Positions 44,440-52,866 of a DNA stretch of 64,000 bases are shown in pieces. The stretch comes from an uncultured Burkholderiales bacterium. GTDB lineage: Bacteria; Pseudomonadota; Gammaproteobacteria; Burkholderiales; Burkholderiaceae_C. The stretch spans positions 1 through 64,000 of the forward strand of contig CAIZHQ010000007.1 in assembly GCA_903932865.1 (NCBI GenBank), given 5' to 3'. Numbering within the stretch: the stretch's first letter is position 1; every line of letters starts with the position of its first letter. The position numbers were made by a program, and so were the translations under genes. The notes under the pieces were generated by a model. That model was not told the origin of the DNA. It ran no database searches and saw nothing but the letters and a program-made list of their open reading frames with translations.

Positions 44440-44601
44440 TCACTTTTTGCCAAAGTAAACGGCCACAGCCACCAAGGCGGCGGCGACCACAAAACCCAGC
44501 ACATCGGTGGCGTGCCAATGGGTGCTGCCCAGGCCGTGGCCATCGTGAGCGACAGCGGCAGTACTGAGGGCAGATGCGAGCATGACATTGATTTTCTTCA
44601 T
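44440..44601 (-). CDS. 53-aa His-rich single-span membrane peptide in the urease operon
   Basis: A short gene with GGAG eight bases before its ATG, encoding [18 protein letters not shown] then [15 protein letters not shown], a hydrophobic helix ([17 protein letters not shown]) and GKK. It has a signal-like N-terminus, five histidines (H19, H22, H28 and H30, plus their spacing as HDGH and HWH) if read through the loop, and one C-terminal membrane span. The His-rich periplasmic stretch resembles the start of HupE/UreJ nickel permeases. It lies between ureA and ureB, so a nickel-handling role is plausible but unproven. Confidence 0.75.
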   Translation of the reverse strand: MKKINVMLASALSTAAVAHDGHGLGSTHWHATDVLGFVVAAALVAVAVYFGKK

Positions 44602-44621
44602 GGGGGTTCTCCGGGTCTGGG

Positions 44622-44924
44622 TCAGACGATGGGTTGGTGCACGGTCACCAATTTGGTGCCATCGGGGAAAGTCGCTTCGATCTGGATGTCGGGGATCATC
44701 TCGGCGATGCCCTCCATCACATCGGCACGCGTCAACACGGTGCGGCCTTCGCTCATGAGTTGGGCCACGGTTTTGCCGTCGCGTGCACCTTCCATTACGG
44801 CGGCGCTGATCAGGGCGATGGCTTCGGGGTAGTTGAGCTTCAGGCCACGGGCCTTGCGGCGTTCGGCCAATAAGCCTGCCGTGAAGATCAACAACTTGTC
44901 TTTTTCGCGGGGAGTGAGTTCCAT
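44622..44924 (-). CDS. ureA: Urease gamma subunit UreA
   Basis: A 100-aa UreA of standard length ([39 protein letters not shown], ending VTVHQPIV). It is the first gene of the ureA-X-B-C-E-F-G operon, where X is the 53-aa peptide. ureD, usually next to ureA, is absent here and found at 54.4-55.2 kb. A sigma-54 promoter match lies 46 bp upstream. Confidence 0.97.
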   Translation of the reverse strand: MELTPREKDKLLIFTAGLLAERRKARGLKLNYPEAIALISAAVMEGARDGKTVAQLMSEGRTVLTRADVMEGIAEMIPDIQIEATFPDGTKLVTVHQPIV

Positions 44925-44969
44925 CTTGGTGCGCTGGGTTGGGTTTGGTGCATTGAATATAAGGTACGA

Positions 44970-44985
44970 AGCAAAGAGCGTGCCC
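44970..44985 (-). promoter_or_regulatory. Sigma-54 (-24/-12) promoter for the ureA operon
   Basis: The minus strand reads GGGCACG-CTCT-TTGCT against the consensus TGGCACG-N4-TTGCW, with the required GG and GC exactly 10 bp apart. Only the first base differs. The predicted transcription start is about 35 bp before the ureA ATG, consistent with nitrogen control. Confidence 0.7.
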
Positions 44986-45027
44986 TTTATAGAGGGTCCG
45001 AAAAACTCCCTAGAAAAAATACGGTTT

Positions 45028-45041
45028 TAGGGTTCTCCCTA
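45028..45041. promoter_or_regulatory. TAGGG-N4-CCCTA dyad and CTCCCTAG repeats in the ure/urt divergent region
   Basis: A perfect TAGGG-TTCT-CCCTA dyad lies three bases before the urtA -24 element. The octamer CTCCCTAG occurs at 45006 and again at 45035 (29 bp apart). No canonical NtrC dyad (GCACC-N5-GGTGC) is visible here, so these may be sites for another regulator. Confidence 0.4.
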
Positions 45042-45044
45042 GGG

Positions 45045-45061
45045 TTGGCACGGTGATTGCA
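45045..45061 (+). promoter_or_regulatory. Sigma-54 (-24/-12) promoter for the urtABCDE operon
   Basis: TTGGCACG-GTGA-TTGCA matches the sigma-54 consensus YTGGCACG-N4-TTGCW at every defined position. The predicted start of transcription is near 45073, leaving a leader of about 56 nt before urtA. Urea transport under sigma-54/NtrC control is known in proteobacteria. Confidence 0.85.
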
Positions 45062-45128
45062 GGTTGTCGGACAGCGCTGTTTTTCGGTGCGTGTTTGAAC
45101 AACCTTCTTTCCTGATTGGAGTGATCTC

Positions 45129-46409
45129 ATGATGAATCGACGTGGCAACCTCAAAGCCCTCGCGACCGCAGCCGCTATCGCAGCGGGCAGTTTGACTTTT
45201 GCGCACCAAGCCCAAGCGCAAGCGGGCAACACCATCAAGGTCGGCGTGCTGCACAGCTTGTCCGGCACCATGGCCATTTCCGAGACCGTGTTGAAAGACA
45301 CCGTGCTCATGGCCATTGACGAGATCAACGCCAAGGGCGGTGTGCTGGGCAAAAAGCTCGAGCCCGTGATCGTGGACCCGGCCTCTAACTGGCCTTTGTT
45401 CGCTGAAAAAACCAAGCAATTGCTAGGTCAAGACAAAGTCTCGGTCATCTTCGGTTGCTGGACTTCGGTGTCGCGCAAATCGGTGTTGCCGGTCGTTGAA
45501 GAAATGAACGGCTTGCTGTTTTACCCCGTGCAGTACGAAGGTGAAGAGCTGTCCAAAAACGTGTTCTACACCGGCGCTGCACCCAACCAGCAAGCGATTC
45601 CCGCGGTGGATTATTTGATGAGCAAAGAAGGCGGCGGCGCCAAGCGCTGGGTCTTGCTGGGCACCGATTATGTGTACCCCCGCACCACCAACAAAATCTT
45701 GCGCGCTTACTTGAAAAGCAAGGGCGTTAAAGACAGCGACATCGACGAAAAATACACCCCGTTTGGCCACTCGGATTACCAAACCATCGTGGCCGATGTG
45801 AAGAAGTTTTCTGCCGGTGGCAAGACCGCCGTGGTGTCCACCATCAACGGTGACTCCAATGTGCCTTTCTACAAAGAACTGGGCAACGCGGGCTTGAAGG
45901 CCAAAGACGTGCCCGTGGTGGCCTTCTCGGTGGGTGAAGAAGAGCTGCGCGGCGTGGACACCAAGCCTTTGGTGGGTCACCTGGCCGCATGGAACTACTT
46001 CATGTCCATCAAGAACCCGGCCAACGACGAGTTCACCAAAAAGTGGGCTGCTTATGCCAAGGCCAAAAACATCGCCGGTCACAAAGACAAGCCTTTGACG
46101 AACGATCCGATGGAAGCCACCTACATCGGGATCAACATGTGGAAGCAAGCGGTGGAAAAAGCCAAGTCCACCGACACCGACAAAGTGATCGCGGCCATGG
46201 CCGGCCAAACCTTCAAAGCGCCCAGCGGCATCACCAGCAAGATGGACGAGAAAAACCACCACCTGCACAAGTCGGTGTTCATTGGCGAGATCAAGGCCGA
46301 CGGCCAGTTCAACGTGGTGTGGAAGACACCCGGCCCTGTGAAAGCCAAGCCATGGAGCCCCTTCATCGAAGGCAACGACAAGAAGCCTGACGAGCCAGCC
46401 AAGAAGTGA
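45129..46409 (+). CDS. urtA: Urea ABC transporter, periplasmic urea-binding protein UrtA
   Basis: A 426-aa receptor with a signal peptide (LKALATAAAIAAGSLTFAHQAQAQA). The UrtA-specific opening is IKVGVLHSLSGTMAISETVLKDTVLMAIDEIN, followed by IVDPASNWPLFAEK, FGCWTSVSRKSVLPV and LFYPVQYEGEE. GGAG precedes two adjacent ATG codons. It delivers urea to UrtB-UrtC. It is divergent from the urease genes, so uptake and hydrolysis are controlled side by side. Confidence 0.97.
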   Translation: MMNRRGNLKALATAAAIAAGSLTFAHQAQAQAGNTIKVGVLHSLSGTMAISETVLKDTVLMAIDEINAKGGVLGKKLEPVIVDPASNWPLFAEKTKQLLGQDKVSVIFGCWTSVSRKSVLPVVEEMNGLLFYPVQYEGEELSKNVFYTGAAPNQQAIPAVDYLMSKEGGGAKRWVLLGTDYVYPRTTNKILRAYLKSKGVKDSDIDEKYTPFGHSDYQTIVADVKKFSAGGKTAVVSTINGDSNVPFYKELGNAGLKAKDVPVVAFSVGEEELRGVDTKPLVGHLAAWNYFMSIKNPANDEFTKKWAAYAKAKNIAGHKDKPLTNDPMEATYIGINMWKQAVEKAKSTDTDKVIAAMAGQTFKAPSGITSKMDEKNHHLHKSVFIGEIKADGQFNVVWKTPGPVKAKPWSPFIEGNDKKPDEPAKK

Positions 46410-46430
46410 TGGTTTGAAAGTGTGAGTGCG

Positions 46431-46492
46431 TGTCGGGGCTCAAGCGCCGACCTACATGGTCTTCAGGTAGGTCGGTGGCTTGAGCCCCGACA
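46431..46492. repeat. Long REP-like stem-loop between urtA and urtB
   Basis: TGTCGGGGCTCAAGC (46431-46445) pairs perfectly with 46478-46492, and inside it CCGACCTAC pairs with GTAGGTCGG (46467-46475) around an 11-nt loop: 24 base pairs in all with only a small bulge. Each arm itself is a REP-like unit. It probably protects urtA mRNA or attenuates read-through so that the binding protein is made in excess over the permeases. Confidence 0.8.
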
Positions 46493-46514
46493 TGTACGGT
46501 GGTCAGACCCAGAA

Positions 46515-48107
46515 ATGAGCATGATGAAAAGATGGATGTTGAAAGCGGCGTTGATCGCCAGCGCTTTGTGGGGCCTGTCGGTTGCACAAGCCCTGACGAT
46601 GGACGAAGCCAGAGGAATGGCTGTGGGCGAGAGCGATGCCCGCGTGGAGGCCATCTCCAAAGCGGTGGCCCAAGGCAGCGAAAAAACCGCTGCCTATTTG
46701 CAAGCATTGGCCGATGACGTGGTCAAGATGGCGGGCGATCAGGTGATCGTGGTGCGTGACGGTCAAGGCCTGAACCCTGTCACTGGACAAGCGGCCCCCG
46801 TACCACCAGACGCCGAAGAGGTGATGTTGAACAACCGCCTGCGCGGCGAGATCGACACGGCCCTGGCGGCCTTGAAGTTGTTCAGTTCGGATGTGAAGCT
46901 GCGCAGGCAAGCGGCCTTGGCGCTGCTCAAAGAACCCGATGCCAGCCGCCAGCCCTTGCTCGACAAAGCTTTGGCGGCTGAAAAAGACCCCACGGTGCAA
47001 AGCTTGGTGCGCCAAGCCCGCGCAGCGGCCATGCTGAACAGCGGTGCGGCGAATGACCGATTGCAGGCCACACGCGAATTGGCCCAGAGCAAGCAGCCCG
47101 AGACCCTGCTGCTGCTGAACCAGCAACTGACCCAAGAGCAAGACCCTGCTGTCCAAAAACAACTCCAGTCCGCTGTGGCCCAAGTGCAGGACAGCCTGCG
47201 CTGGGGTGAGCGCTTGGGGGCCATGTTCACCGGGCTCAGCCTGGGCTCGATTTTGTTGTTGGTGGCGCTGGGCCTGGCCATCACCTATGGCTTGATGGGC
47301 GTCATCAACATGGCGCATGGCGAGTTGATGATGATCGGCGCTTATGCCACCTATGTGGTGCAGGCGCTGTTTCGCGAGCATTTGCCGGGCGTGTTTGATG
47401 TTTACCTTTTTGTGGCGATGCCGGTGGCCTTCCTCACAGCGGCCTTGGTGGGTGCGGTGATGGAGCGCACGGTGCTGCAGCATTTGTATGGTCGCCCGCT
47501 CGAGACGCTACTGGCCACCTGGGGCATCAGCCTGGTGCTGATGCAAGGCGTGCGCAGCCTGTTTGGCGCGCAAAACGTGGGTGTGGAAAACCCCTCGTGG
47601 ATGAGCGGATCGCTGCAGCTGTTGCCCAATTTGCAGCTGCCCTGGAACCGGGTGCTGATCATCGTGTTCGCGATGGCGGTGTTGGTGGGGGTGGCGCTCT
47701 TGATTGGCAAAACCCGGCTGGGTCTGTTTGTGCGCGGTGTCACGCAAAACCGCCCCATGGCCTCGTGCATGGGCGTGAACACTGCGCGCATCGATACCTA
47801 TGCCTTTGCATTGGGTTCGGGCATCGCAGGCTTGGCGGGCTGTGCGCTCAGCCAGGTGGGCAATGTGGGGCCTGACCTGGGCCAAAGCTACATCGTGGAC
47901 GCGTTCATGGTGGTGGTGCTGGGTGGTGTGGGGCAGCTGGCAGGTACGGTGTATGCCGCGCTGGGCCTGGGCCTGGTCAACAAGTTGCTGGAAGGCTGGA
48001 CGGGCGCGGTGCTCGCCAAGATTGCCGTGCTGGTGTTCATCATCATCTTCATCCAAAAGCGCCCGCAGGGCATCTTCGCGATGAAGGGGCGCAGCGCGGA
48101 GGCATGA
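46515..48107 (+). CDS. urtB: Urea ABC transporter permease UrtB
   Basis: A 530-aa UrtB. An exported N-terminal domain of about 230 aa (signal LKAALIASALWGLSVAQA, then helical sequence with VMLNNRLRGEIDTALAALKLFSSD) precedes the LivH-like permease, as is usual for UrtB. The permease part begins LGSILLLVALGLAITYGLMGVINMAHGELMMIGAYATYVVQ. I chose the ATG after the hairpin; the longer frame crosses it. Alternative start two codons on (MMKRW). It overlaps urtC by ATGA. Confidence 0.95.
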   Translation: MSMMKRWMLKAALIASALWGLSVAQALTMDEARGMAVGESDARVEAISKAVAQGSEKTAAYLQALADDVVKMAGDQVIVVRDGQGLNPVTGQAAPVPPDAEEVMLNNRLRGEIDTALAALKLFSSDVKLRRQAALALLKEPDASRQPLLDKALAAEKDPTVQSLVRQARAAAMLNSGAANDRLQATRELAQSKQPETLLLLNQQLTQEQDPAVQKQLQSAVAQVQDSLRWGERLGAMFTGLSLGSILLLVALGLAITYGLMGVINMAHGELMMIGAYATYVVQALFREHLPGVFDVYLFVAMPVAFLTAALVGAVMERTVLQHLYGRPLETLLATWGISLVLMQGVRSLFGAQNVGVENPSWMSGSLQLLPNLQLPWNRVLIIVFAMAVLVGVALLIGKTRLGLFVRGVTQNRPMASCMGVNTARIDTYAFALGSGIAGLAGCALSQVGNVGPDLGQSYIVDAFMVVVLGGVGQLAGTVYAALGLGLVNKLLEGWTGAVLAKIAVLVFIIIFIQKRPQGIFAMKGRSAEA

Positions 48108-49222
48108 ACATGAAAACATTTGAACTCCCCACCCCGGCCCCTTTGATGGGACGCCAGGCATGGTCGGCATTTTTGCTGGCGCTGATCGTGGTTGGCGTGC
48201 TGGCCCCGATTTTCAACCTGTGGGTGCCCGAGAGCAGCGCCTTCCATTTGAGCGACTATGCGATTGCACTGATCGGCAAGATCATGTGCTACGCCATCTG
48301 CGCGTTGGCCATGGACTTGATCTGGGGCTACACCGGCATCCTGTCGTTGGGGCACGGCTTGTTTTTCGCTTTAGGCGGCTATGTGATGGGCATGTACCTC
48401 ATGCGGCAGATTGGCCAGGACGGCAACTACAAAAGCGACTTGCCCGACTTCATGGTGTTTCTGGATTGGAAAGTGCTGCCCTGGCACTGGATGCTGTCGG
48501 ACAGCTTTGTGGCCACGCTGGCGCTGGTGGTGCTGGTGCCCGGTGTGATCGCTTTTGTGTTCGGCTATTTTGCCTTTCGCTCGCGCATCAAAGGCGTGTA
48601 CTTTTCCATCATCACCCAGGCCCTGACCTATGCGGCCATGCTCTTGTTTTTTCGCAACGAAACCGGGTTGGGCGGTAACAACGGCTTTACCGACTTCAAG
48701 CGCATTCTTGACTTGCCCATTGCCACGCCCAGCATGCGCATGACGTTGTTTGTCATCACCGGCTTGACCTTGTTGGGCTTTTATCTGTTCTCGCGCTGGC
48801 TGGTGGGCAGCAAGTACGGCCGCGTGTTGATGGCCATCCGGGATGCCGAAACACGGGTCATGTTCTCGGGCTATTCGCCGCTGCCCTACAAGCTGAGCAT
48901 CTGGGTGATTTCGGCGGTGATGTGCGGCATTGCCGGGGCTTTGTATGTGCCGCAAGTGGGCATCATCAACCCTGGTGAGATGAGCGCAGCCAACTCGATC
49001 GAGATCGCGGTGTGGGCGGCGGTCGGCGGGCGAGGCACCTTGATTGGCCCCATCGTGGGGGCGTTTTTGGTCAACGGTGCCAAAAGTTGGCTGACAGTGA
49101 GTGCACCTGAGTTTTGGCTGTATTTTTTGGGCGCATTGTTCATTGCGGTGACTTTGTATTTGCCGCAAGGCGTGGTGGGGTTGGTCGCCAAACTCAAAAA
49201 GAAGAAAGGCGGTGCCTCTTGA
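48104..49222 (+). CDS. urtC: Urea ABC transporter permease UrtC
   Basis: A 372-aa LivM-like permease with AMDLIWGYTGILSLGHGLFFALGGYVMGMYLMRQIG and the UrtC-typical insertion GNYKSDLPDFMVFLDWKVLPWHW. It ends in a lysine-rich tail (KLKKKKGGAS). It overlaps urtB (ATGA) and urtD (TTGA). It forms the urea channel with UrtB. Confidence 0.96.
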   Translation: MNMKTFELPTPAPLMGRQAWSAFLLALIVVGVLAPIFNLWVPESSAFHLSDYAIALIGKIMCYAICALAMDLIWGYTGILSLGHGLFFALGGYVMGMYLMRQIGQDGNYKSDLPDFMVFLDWKVLPWHWMLSDSFVATLALVVLVPGVIAFVFGYFAFRSRIKGVYFSIITQALTYAAMLLFFRNETGLGGNNGFTDFKRILDLPIATPSMRMTLFVITGLTLLGFYLFSRWLVGSKYGRVLMAIRDAETRVMFSGYSPLPYKLSIWVISAVMCGIAGALYVPQVGIINPGEMSAANSIEIAVWAAVGGRGTLIGPIVGAFLVNGAKSWLTVSAPEFWLYFLGALFIAVTLYLPQGVVGLVAKLKKKKGGAS

Positions 49223-50094
49223 CGCCCGACCTGCTGAAGAAAGGCGCTGAACGTGTGGCCGGGCACGCCAAGCGGGAGGTCGAATCGACCGAGTCTGGTG
49301 GCCGCAGCGCTGGCTATGGCCGTGTGATGCAAGACGCGGATGAAGTGGATGTGACCCATGGCCGAATTTTGTATCTGGAAGATGTGAGCGTGAGCTTTGA
49401 TGGCTTCAAGGCCATCAACAAGCTGTCGCTCGACATCGCACCCGGCGAGCTGCGCTGCATCATTGGCCCCAACGGCGCGGGCAAGACCACGATGATGGAC
49501 ATCATCACCGGCAAAACCCGCCCCGACGAAGGCCGCGTGTTCTTTGGCAGCACCATCGACTTGCTGCGCCACAACGAACCCGCCATTGCGCAACTGGGCA
49601 TTGGCCGAAAATTCCAAAAGCCCACGGTGTTCGAGCACCTGAGCGTGTTCGAAAACCTCGAACTCGCTTTGAAGACCCCCAAGGGCGTGAAGGCCTCGAT
49701 GTTCTTCAAGCTCGACTCTCGCCAAAGCGACCGCCTGGCCGAAGTGCTGCACACCATCCATTTGGCGGACAGCGTGCGGGTGCAGGCGGGCACACTCAGC
49801 CACGGGCAAAAGCAGTGGTTGGAGATCGGCATGCTGCTCATGCAAGACCCGCAGTTGCTGCTGCTCGATGAACCGGTGGCAGGCATGACCGACTTTGAGA
49901 CCGAGCGCACCGCCGAGCTGTTCCTCACGCTCAAAGGCAAGCACTCGCTGATGGTGGTGGAGCACGACATGGGCTTCATCCGAACCATCTCGGACATCGT
50001 CACGGTGCTGTGTGATGGCTCGGTGCTGGCGCAAGGCACGCTCGACCAAGTGCAGGCCGACGAGCGGGTGATTGAAGTGTATTTGGGACGATGA
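49219..50094 (+). CDS. urtD: Urea ABC transporter ATPase UrtD
   Basis: A 291-aa ATPase read from a TTG overlapping the urtC stop (TTGA), giving MTPDLLKKGAERVAGH, with GGCGG in place as ribosome site. Walker A is GPNGAGKT, the signature is replaced by LSHGQKQWLEIGMLLM as typical of UrtD, and Walker B is LLLLDEPVAGMT. About 60 residues precede the ATPase core. The TTG start is the main uncertainty; GTG and ATG codons further in would remove part of this leader. Confidence 0.93.
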   Translation: MTPDLLKKGAERVAGHAKREVESTESGGRSAGYGRVMQDADEVDVTHGRILYLEDVSVSFDGFKAINKLSLDIAPGELRCIIGPNGAGKTTMMDIITGKTRPDEGRVFFGSTIDLLRHNEPAIAQLGIGRKFQKPTVFEHLSVFENLELALKTPKGVKASMFFKLDSRQSDRLAEVLHTIHLADSVRVQAGTLSHGQKQWLEIGMLLMQDPQLLLLDEPVAGMTDFETERTAELFLTLKGKHSLMVVEHDMGFIRTISDIVTVLCDGSVLAQGTLDQVQADERVIEVYLGR

Positions 50095-50801
50095 CGATGC
50101 TTGAAGTCAAAAACATTCATCAGTATTACGGCGGCTCGCACATCTTGCGCGATGTGGGCCTCACCGCCACAGAAGGCCAAGTCACGGTGCTGTTGGGGCG
50201 CAACGGCGTGGGCAAAACCACCTTGCTCAAATCACTCATGGGGCTGGTGCCTATCAAGGGCGGCAGCGTCGCATTGGCGGGTCAAGACCTGACCACCGCC
50301 AAGCCTTATGAACGCGCCGCAGCGGGTGTGGGCTATGTGCCCCAAGGCCGCGAAATTTTTGCCCGCCTCACGGTGGAAGACAACCTGCGCATGGGCCTGG
50401 CCACGCAGCCTGGCGGAACACCCATCCCGCCTGAGTTGTTCCAGTTGTTCCCGGTTCTGAAGCAAATGCTGCACCGCCGAGGCGGTGACCTGTCGGGCGG
50501 TCAGCAACAGCAACTGGCGATCGCCCGTGCTTTGGCGGCCAAGCCGCGTTTGCTGATCCTGGACGAACCCACCGAAGGCATTCAGCCCAGCATCATCAAG
50601 GAAATCGGCCGCGTGATCCGCCAACTGGCCGACGTGGGCCTGCAAGGCCAGCGAATGGCGGTACTGCTGTGCGAGCAGTACTACGACTTTGCCGAAGAAC
50701 TGGCCGACCAGTACCTGGTGATGGAGCGCGGCGAGGTGATCGCGCGCGGGCCGGGCAGCGAGATGAAGGACAAGAACATTCAGCAGTTGGTGGCGATTTA
50801 A
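50091..50801 (+). CDS. urtE: Urea ABC transporter ATPase UrtE
   Basis: A 236-aa ATPase with the UrtE-type opening MLEVKNIHQYYGGSHILRDVGL, Walker A GRNGVGKT, signature LSGGQQQQLAIARALA and Walker B LLILDEPTEGIQPSII. It starts by ATGA overlap with urtD and ends the operon. It converges on the flavoprotein gene 64 bp away; GGGG-TCTAA-CCCC in that gap is a weak stem without a T-run. Confidence 0.96.
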   Translation: MTMLEVKNIHQYYGGSHILRDVGLTATEGQVTVLLGRNGVGKTTLLKSLMGLVPIKGGSVALAGQDLTTAKPYERAAAGVGYVPQGREIFARLTVEDNLRMGLATQPGGTPIPPELFQLFPVLKQMLHRRGGDLSGGQQQQLAIARALAAKPRLLILDEPTEGIQPSIIKEIGRVIRQLADVGLQGQRMAVLLCEQYYDFAEELADQYLVMERGEVIARGPGSEMKDKNIQQLVAI

Positions 50802-50865
50802 CGGTGCTTCAGGCCATGGGGGAGGTCTGATTTGCAAGATGGGGTCTAACCCCCGAATGGTGAGG

Positions 50866-52866
50866 TCAAATTTTGAGGGCGACGGCATTGCCATCCGAGG
50901 TGGCCTGCATGACAGAACCTGCTACTTTGCAGTCCCCAATCTCGTGAACAATCAAGCCCGCGCTCAAGAGTTCGGTTGTCAATTGGTTGTTGGGTTTTCT
51001 AGGGCTGGACCAAGAAAAGAAAACGGCGCCTTCTATGGGGGAAGGTTCACCGCCAAATACACTGATGGACCCTATGCCGCCATCTTCACTGAATGCAGGA
51101 GAGAACCAAGGCTCACACAAATACCTGACTTCAATGTGGTTCTCAAAAATGGCGCGTTGAATTTTTTGACGCGTCACCAGTGGTGTTTCCTGCGCCACGC
51201 CTTCTCTTGGTGTGATCAGTATGACTTTGCTGAACTTTTTCGCCAACAAAAAAGCAGCGGCGTAGGTGCCTTCGGTTTGGTCCATGTCAAAAAGAACAGC
51301 GCAGCCCGATTGCTGTGATTTGATAGCGTGAATCGTTTGAAGAGAGTCACGGATATCCATGAACAAACCTTCATCCAACACACTTTTCGGCAAACACCGA
51401 GGCACACTCATTTGGGCGCCTGTGGCCAAGATCACTTCATCAGGGTTGTGCGCAACAATTTTCTCTAGGTTGGCGATGGCCCCCAATTCAAAGGTAACCC
51501 CAGCCTTATTGCATGCATTCCATTGCCAATCGTAAATGCTGCTGAGCGATTCGCTGTGGGGCAGTTCCGCATGACGGCGTGTACTGCCGCCCACTTCTTC
51601 AGATTTGCCCATGACGACAACATGATGGCCCCTGGATGCAGCGATCCAAGCGGCTTCTAGACCTGCAACCCCTGAGCCCACCACCACGATGATTTTTCTT
51701 TTCAGCGCAGCAGGTGGTTGCCACAACAATTCATCAGGTTCAGCCACCCTTGGGTTGTTGTCACAGGCGATGGGCATTTGATGAACGATGGTGTTCCAAC
51801 AACTGTTGGCGGCCACGCAGTAGCGAATGTCGCGTGCTTTGCCATTTGCCGCTTTGAGTGGCCACGCTGGGTCGGTGATGAGTGCGCGACCCAAAGCAAC
51901 CAAGTCAACCTGACCACCGGCCACAAGTTGATCCGCTTCGGATGGATCCGTAATGCGTGCCACGGCCATGAGCGGCAGGTTGGGAGCGGCCATTCTGAGT
52001 CTGTTGAAGATGCTGCGATATGGAACCCGCGAATACTGATCGTTGGGCATGTGCATTTCAAGGGAGGGACCATGAGACCCTTGTGTTGGGCACAAATACT
52101 GAATTTTTCCGGCTTTCTCAAGATGCTGGGCTATGCGGCAAGACTCTTCTATGTCGATGCCTCCTCTGACGCCGTCGTCTCCGGGTAACTTCACGCCAAT
52201 GATGAAGTGTGAGTTGGTTGAAGCGCGAATGGCATCCACCAATTCATCCAATATTCGAATTCTGTTGATCAGTTCGCCACCATATCGATCTTCGCGCAGG
52301 TTCGACCAGGGTGATAAAAATTGATGCCATAGATGACCGTGCCCGGCAGAAATTTCAATTCCGCTGTAGCCGCATCTGTGAAGCCTGGTGGCTGCTTGCG
52401 CAAAAGACGCTATGACTTCTTCAATCCCAGAGATGCTCAGCTCGCGTGGCATGGACCAACTCAAATCGTCTGCGACTGGCGATGCACCAATCGCATCCTT
52501 CAGTCGACCGCCAACGTGTCTTGCACGCCCAGGGTCTTGAATTTGGGCAAGGATGCGACAGTCATGCCTTTCAACGCTGTCGGCCAAGCGTGCCAGGCCC
52601 GACAGCTCACTGTCATTCCAAGCACAGACACGTGCCGATGACTGGTGTCGAGTCAATGCACCGACCGGTTCCGTCACGATCATGGCCGCGCCACCTTTGG
52701 CGCGGTTTGAATAGTAGTTGACCAGCCTGTCTGTCACGCGCCCCTTTTGAGCCAGCGCTGTCAAAATGGCTGCGTGCACGATGCGATTCTTCAAAGGTTT
52801 ACCTGCCAAAGCAAACGGCTTGAATAACTCTGGATAAGCTGGCGTGTCAGGAAAAATTTGGTTCAT
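50866..52866 (-). CDS. Old-Yellow-Enzyme-type NADH:flavin oxidoreductase (2,4-dienoyl-CoA reductase/TMADH family)
   Basis: A 666-aa multidomain flavoprotein. Residues 1-345 form the FMN TIM barrel (AGHGHLWHQFLSPWSNLREDRYGG), followed by an iron-sulfur linker and a C-terminal FAD/NAD domain with GSGVAG at 397-402. The linker normally has CxxCxxC-x11-C; here it reads Cys350-Val-Ala-Ala353-Asn-Ser-Cys356 with Cys368, so the second Cys ligand is Ala. The cluster may be [3Fe-4S] or lost. Relatives reduce dienoyl-CoA or demethylate amines. It lies alone between urtE and a Bug gene in a stretch that looks AT-richer. Confidence 0.88.
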   Translation of the reverse strand: MNQIFPDTPAYPELFKPFALAGKPLKNRIVHAAILTALAQKGRVTDRLVNYYSNRAKGGAAMIVTEPVGALTRHQSSARVCAWNDSELSGLARLADSVERHDCRILAQIQDPGRARHVGGRLKDAIGASPVADDLSWSMPRELSISGIEEVIASFAQAATRLHRCGYSGIEISAGHGHLWHQFLSPWSNLREDRYGGELINRIRILDELVDAIRASTNSHFIIGVKLPGDDGVRGGIDIEESCRIAQHLEKAGKIQYLCPTQGSHGPSLEMHMPNDQYSRVPYRSIFNRLRMAAPNLPLMAVARITDPSEADQLVAGGQVDLVALGRALITDPAWPLKAANGKARDIRYCVAANSCWNTIVHQMPIACDNNPRVAEPDELLWQPPAALKRKIIVVVGSGVAGLEAAWIAASRGHHVVVMGKSEEVGGSTRRHAELPHSESLSSIYDWQWNACNKAGVTFELGAIANLEKIVAHNPDEVILATGAQMSVPRCLPKSVLDEGLFMDIRDSLQTIHAIKSQQSGCAVLFDMDQTEGTYAAAFLLAKKFSKVILITPREGVAQETPLVTRQKIQRAIFENHIEVRYLCEPWFSPAFSEDGGIGSISVFGGEPSPIEGAVFFSWSSPRKPNNQLTTELLSAGLIVHEIGDCKVAGSVMQATSDGNAVALKI

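Noticed and set aside
46422-46514. Earlier UrtB start
   Set aside because: These codons lie in the REP-like hairpin and have no signal-peptide character; the ATG at 46515 directly precedes the signal peptide.
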